Assembly (NCBI GenBank): GCA_017642695.1
Contig: JAEPQD010000002.1
Location: 1-64,000 of the forward strand
DNA from: Parvibaculum sp.
GTDB taxonomy: Bacteria; Pseudomonadota; Alphaproteobacteria; Parvibaculales; Parvibaculaceae
Direction of reading: 5' to 3'
DNA: 64,000 nt
Positions within the stretch are counted from its first letter, which is position 1. Each line of letters begins with the position of its first letter. A program made the position numbers and the translations under genes. This document shows positions 62,201-64,000 of the stretch, in pieces. The notes under the pieces are model-generated. The model saw nothing but the letters and a program-made list of their open reading frames with translations. It did no database searches and was not told the origin of the DNA.

Positions 62201-62318
62201 GATGAGCGGCCAGACCTTCGGCCAGGGCGGCAAGACGATCGGGATCGGTTACCTGATCGGCTTCGGCGACAGCGGCATCACCGGCAACGGCGTCTTCACG
62301 CAGGTTGCCGTTCCCTGA
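59280..62318 (+). CDS. FecR-domain protein with three tandem TbpB-like beta domains; putative secreted client
   Basis: A 1012-residue exported protein. Signal peptide 1-28; a FecR-like domain at about 40-155 (VNIEPGQTVTATTLLQLQAP, GGVTISTTGGAFSAFEG); a Gly/Ser-rich linker to 215; then three repeats at about 218-482, 503-745 and 757-1008. Each repeat holds a W-rich start (ERWAGGE, GRWNDG, GRWTGGE), a segment such as PANGVATYDLAAATSPT, a block such as TGELGILFG, and a cysteine pair (Cys432/437, 700/706, 965/971). The beta-strand pattern recalls transferrin-binding-protein B barrels that type XI secretion systems export. GGAG precedes ATG 59280. Ligand unknown. The TbpB relation is by pattern only. 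Confidence 0.75.
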   Translation: MKSISFNRLLATTALAAVLSFSAGGAMALPVLFGGASVDGAAAVNIEPGQTVTATTLLQLQAPDGSIVTIEPGSVFTLTGEGDAISFELVSGAMRVASSGTPISISKGGVTISTTGGAFSAFEGEEGGLSGRVNQGSATVANGAGSRDFAAGQGYEASETNIAGTFTPPPVNTTQLTQTGPDDTNYSPADDQGSEGSEIVEEAAGGGSGGGYGGTPPVTGVVVPVTGTEDTGYVIAYAADAIGIDARDDVTVTIGDGGELNQYQVGDGSDERLERNSNSSLERGNSNGNVFIERWAGGETHGNYYNGFNGTTFAELGRTSHQGFHLMYGKPSAQESLPANGVATYDLAAATSPTIDDGSFAPGTFTGELGILFGPIFKVGIDFTVDMPGDHTYSILTAGGAAAPSAAPGYSDLSQGLFRVNNIDVAQGGAACPSTGCTASVYGLFTGDAGEDLGIAYQIMDFSVPTDDLFRGKRISGAAVFTQGSYTPGDPPPSSSSGEIEAPLGAGPYLVAFDGSFLDESTIALDGDGALSSFVNDYTGAGGTDRGDTSVAELWGNEDVTIGRWNDGATTGYLAKTLDPIVDGYHYAVGTAAVNLPTYGVASYTLAAATAPTFADGGGLPGTLTGAMSIGYGAGMPAVGLDLEIDMPDDHIYVVQTPGGLSSPHLSPFAVYTSGSVYPTNSIVKTGQGTFTIDSGGRACESNGSCFFSLYGFVSGEGGSSAAINYKIWQSFYIDRALTGSAAFTTGGAEVASLSDPLDTPFADGNYTALVTKNGSNATYTDKAAVFGEDGELISYQVRTNPGSESTPNIGTNGMAELGRSNDAMWGRWTGGETGGTGNFNGYVGADLTGNKGMHWMVGNPASDLPTTGTAQYELAGYSAPVFNDGRSAPGTLTGAMTVAWGGAGATKIGTDLDVAMAGDAVYHLVTTGGAANPSASEFTMGVDGSFGGSLPVTFTQDGGTGAACPNPASCNASMSGQTFGQGGKTIGIGYLIGFGDSGITGNGVFTQVAVP

Positions 62319-62344
62319 TCCCTTCCCTCGGGATGAGCTCGACT

Positions 62345-62375
62345 GGGCCGGACGGAAACGTCCGGCCCTTCTTTA
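62345..62375 (+). terminator. Rho-independent terminator after the FecR-domain gene
   Basis: GGGCCGGACG pairs with CGTCCGGCCC around a GAAA loop, followed by TTCTTT. It starts 26 bases after the stop and probably ends the two-gene secretion operon. Confidence 0.85.
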
Positions 62376-62410
62376 TGGAATGATCGCGTCCGCGAAGGAG
62401 GAGCGGCGGA

Positions 62411-62686
62411 TCACCGGACCTGCTCCTTCTCCTTCGGTGCCGAAACACGCCGGGGCTTCTTCTCCATCCGGGGTTTCGGCAGCAGGCGGAAGCGGGACTG
62501 GCACCACGCGAAATCGACGCCGACATCCAGCAGCGCATCGGAACGCCCGCAGGGACAGGCAAATTCCAGGACGTCGAGAACGCGGTAGGTCTCGCCCGCC
62601 TGCAGCGGCACCGGCTGGCCGGTCACATGGTTCGGGGCGGCGTTGACGCAGAGAACAAGGTCGCCCGGTCCGATCGCGTCGCTCAT
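62411..62686 (-). CDS. Small conserved hypothetical protein (SH3-like, Cys motif)
   Basis: A 91-residue protein with a beta-rich start (GDLVLCVNAAPNHVTGQPVP then LQAGETYRVLDVLEF), which matches the small SH3-like fold seen in phage and rhizobial hypotheticals, a CPCG motif (FACPCGRSDALLDVGVDF) and a Lys-rich tail. ATG 62686 has GGAGGGAAG six bases before. Transcribed alone, convergent to the FecR-domain gene and downstream of the TetR regulator. Function unknown. Confidence 0.72.
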   Translation of the reverse strand: MSDAIGPGDLVLCVNAAPNHVTGQPVPLQAGETYRVLDVLEFACPCGRSDALLDVGVDFAWCQSRFRLLPKPRMEKKPRRVSAPKEKEQVR

Positions 62687-62772
62687 GGCTTCCCTCCATC
62701 GTCTTGGGGGGAGACTAGACCGCGAGACGCAGCGGCGAAAGACCGCTTTTGGTGCGGGGGCGGCCGTTCCGG

Positions 62773-63438
62773 TCACTCGCTTTCAGGCCCGTGCGGCCGG
62801 ATCGCGCGCCGCAGCGCCAGCAGCATATGCGCCTCGATTTCCTCGCGCCGCGCGGCGCGCTCTTCGCTCGTGCCCGGCGTCACGAGGTAGAGATCGACGA
62901 GATTGCCGATCAGCACATTCATGAAGTGAAGCCGCGCCGGGTCGAGCCGCGTCTCCGGCGCGAAGCGTTTCAGGAAAGGCGCGATCCGCTCGCCGATGAT
63001 CGTGACATTGGCGGGGTCCTGTTCTTCCTCCGTGGTGCGGATCGAGCGCATCGCCCGGAGCAGGCCCTTATGCGCCGGGATCGCTTCCGCCTCGTCGAGA
63101 TAGACATGGAGAAGAAGCCGCGCCGCCTCCTCGACATCCGTCTCCGCGCCGAGCTCCGCCAGCCGTTCGACGCTCGCTTGCGCGATCCGCTCGACGGTCG
63201 CGTCATAGGCGGCGAGCAGCAGCGCGTCCCGGTCTCGGAAATAGCGGTAGAGGCTCCCGACCGCGACGCCCGTCCGCTCGGCGACGCTCGTCGTCGTCAC
63301 GGCCTCCGCGCTTTGCTCCGCGACGATTTCCTCGACCGCGGCGAGCAGCGCGGCCTGCGTCCTCAGCGCCCGCGTCTGGACGGGCACGCGCTTCGCGCCT
63401 CTTACGGGAGTTTCGTCTGAAAGCCGCGTCGCCTGCAT
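62773..63438 (-). CDS. TetR/AcrR family transcriptional regulator
   Basis: A 221-residue repressor. The HTH covers about residues 22-70 (LLAAVEEIVAEQSAEAVTTT then SVAERTGVAVGSLYRYFRDR), and a ligand domain follows with RLHFMNVLIGNLVDLYLVT. I start at ATG 63438; a TTG start at 63465 is possible but would overlap the operator. The gene is divergent from the beta-helix protein gene with a palindrome between, so it likely controls both. The inducer is unknown. Confidence 0.88.
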   Translation of the reverse strand: MQATRLSDETPVRGAKRVPVQTRALRTQAALLAAVEEIVAEQSAEAVTTTSVAERTGVAVGSLYRYFRDRDALLLAAYDATVERIAQASVERLAELGAETDVEEAARLLLHVYLDEAEAIPAHKGLLRAMRSIRTTEEEQDPANVTIIGERIAPFLKRFAPETRLDPARLHFMNVLIGNLVDLYLVTPGTSEERAARREEIEAHMLLALRRAIRPHGPESE

Positions 63439-63465
63439 CTTCGGGTCCGGTGCTCGTTCTCTCAA

Positions 63466-63488
63466 AAAGTGAAACTATTTCATTTTTG
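63466..63488. promoter_or_regulatory. TetR-type operator with adjacent -35 box
   Basis: AAAAGTGAAACTATTTCATTTTT is an AT-rich inverted repeat with TGAAA-CTA-TTTCA at its centre (63470-63482) and nine of ten outer positions paired. A TTGACA follows at 63489, oriented to the beta-helix gene, with a weak -10 about 18 bases later. It lies 28 bases before the tetR ATG. The AT content stands out against the GC-rich surroundings. Confidence 0.72.
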
Positions 63489-63584
63489 TTGACAGGACCA
63501 GAGCGGAGGCCGCATTTTGTCATTCGAAGAGTGCCCGGCAGCGTCCTGTCCGGGTGCTCATGCATGGGCATGGGGGAGAAGCAG

Positions 63585-64000
63585 ATGAAACGGAACCTGT
63601 CGGCGGGCGCGCTCGCCCTCACCATCGGTGTCTTCGGCGCGGGGTTCGCCCAGGCCGCCGAGATCCGGCTCGCCCCGGAAGACGGCACGGACAAGCTCAT
63701 CGAGGCCTTCATCATGGTGGAGGAGGGCGACACGATCCTGCTCGGGCCCGGGCGCTGGGACCTCGCCGACGGGCTGGTGCTCGATGCCGACGGCGTGACG
63801 GTCCGCGGCGCGGGCGCGGAAGAGACCGTCCTCTCCTTCAAGGGCCAGACGGGATCGGGCGAGGGGCTTCTTGTCACGTCCGACGACGTCGTGCTCGAAG
63901 ACTTCGCGGTCGAGGACACGAAGGGTGACGGCATCAAGTCGAAGGGCAGCGACGTCATCACCTTCCGCAACCTCCGCGTCGAATGGACGGGCGGCCCCGA
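63585..64000 (+). CDS. Secreted parallel beta-helix protein, 5' part
   Basis: The first 138 residues of a larger protein, cut by the window edge. A signal peptide (MKRNLSAGALALTIGVFGAG then FAQAAE) precedes a right-handed beta-helix start: LIEAFIMVEEGDTILLGPGR, DGVTVRGAGAEETVLSFKG, DVVLEDFAVEDTKGDGIKSK. Such parallel beta-helix proteins are often carbohydrate-active or lipid-associated exported proteins; nothing here fixes the substrate. GGGGGAGAAGCAG precedes ATG 63585. Probably regulated by the divergent TetR protein. Confidence 0.85.
   Translation, partial: MKRNLSAGALALTIGVFGAGFAQAAEIRLAPEDGTDKLIEAFIMVEEGDTILLGPGRWDLADGLVLDADGVTVRGAGAEETVLSFKGQTGSGEGLLVTSDDVVLEDFAVEDTKGDGIKSKGSDVITFRNLRVEWTGGP

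Overview
The window is a GC-rich (low 60s percent by eye) chromosomal segment of an alphaproteobacterium. The supporting signs are the 23S-5S-tRNA-fMet order at the left edge, an initiator tRNA with the A-U/G-C/G-C anticodon stem described in rhizobia, a RpoE/ChrR-type sigma/anti-sigma pair, a bigR-type sulfide operon, and short palindromic intergenic repeats typical of the class. A member of the Hyphomicrobiales such as Parvibaculum would fit, but I cannot confirm the genus from sequence alone. Genes are densely packed and nearly all look native.

Layout. 1-900: 3' end of an rRNA operon, with 5S and tRNA-fMet. 1.0-2.9 kb: methionine-salvage genes mtnB-mtnD-mtnC. 3-4.7 kb (minus): persulfide/sulfur operon blh-pmpA-pmpB. 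4.8-10 kb: lipoprotein, mtgA, and an alcohol-oxidising set (GMC oxidoreductase plus Tat-type small subunit, divergent from an aldehyde dehydrogenase). 10.2-13.9 kb: an orphan membrane protein, a patch of intergenic repeats, and a YadA-like trimeric autotransporter. 14-21.5 kb: glycosyltransferase/FAD-oxidoreductase pair, MFS transporter, repeat array, rlmJ, DUF4010 protein, ppk2. 21.6-27.6 kb: a TonB receptor under a Zur-like box, then the RpoE/ChrR stress module with divergent promoters driving a flavin amine oxidase and a DUF1365 protein. 27.6-40 kb: c-di-GMP enzyme, two paired acyl-CoA dehydrogenases, SDR, SemiSWEET, zinc alcohol dehydrogenase, GST, a YqjDE-like envelope operon, a degenerate GGDEF/EAL protein and a cardiolipin synthase. 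40-44 kb: second TonB receptor, Cox11, rhomboid protease.

44-54 kb is a complete guanidine-utilisation locus. A guanidine-I (ykkC) riboswitch precedes an ABC importer. A guanidine-II (mini-ykkC) riboswitch lies inside the locus and precedes two DUF1989 proteins (carboxyguanidine deiminase type), a biotin-dependent guanidine/urea carboxylase and allophanate hydrolase. Two unrelated guanidine sensors therefore appear to control import and catabolism separately.

54-57.7 kb holds ADP-heptose genes gmhB, hldE and gmhA, with a CPBP protease. 57.9-62.3 kb holds a TPR plus beta-barrel outer-membrane protein of Slam/type XI-secretion type, next to a large FecR-domain protein with three tandem copies of a cysteine-paired beta domain. 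This is the best candidate for an undescribed surface-display system. The window ends with a TetR regulator divergent from a truncated beta-helix protein, separated by a clear palindromic operator.
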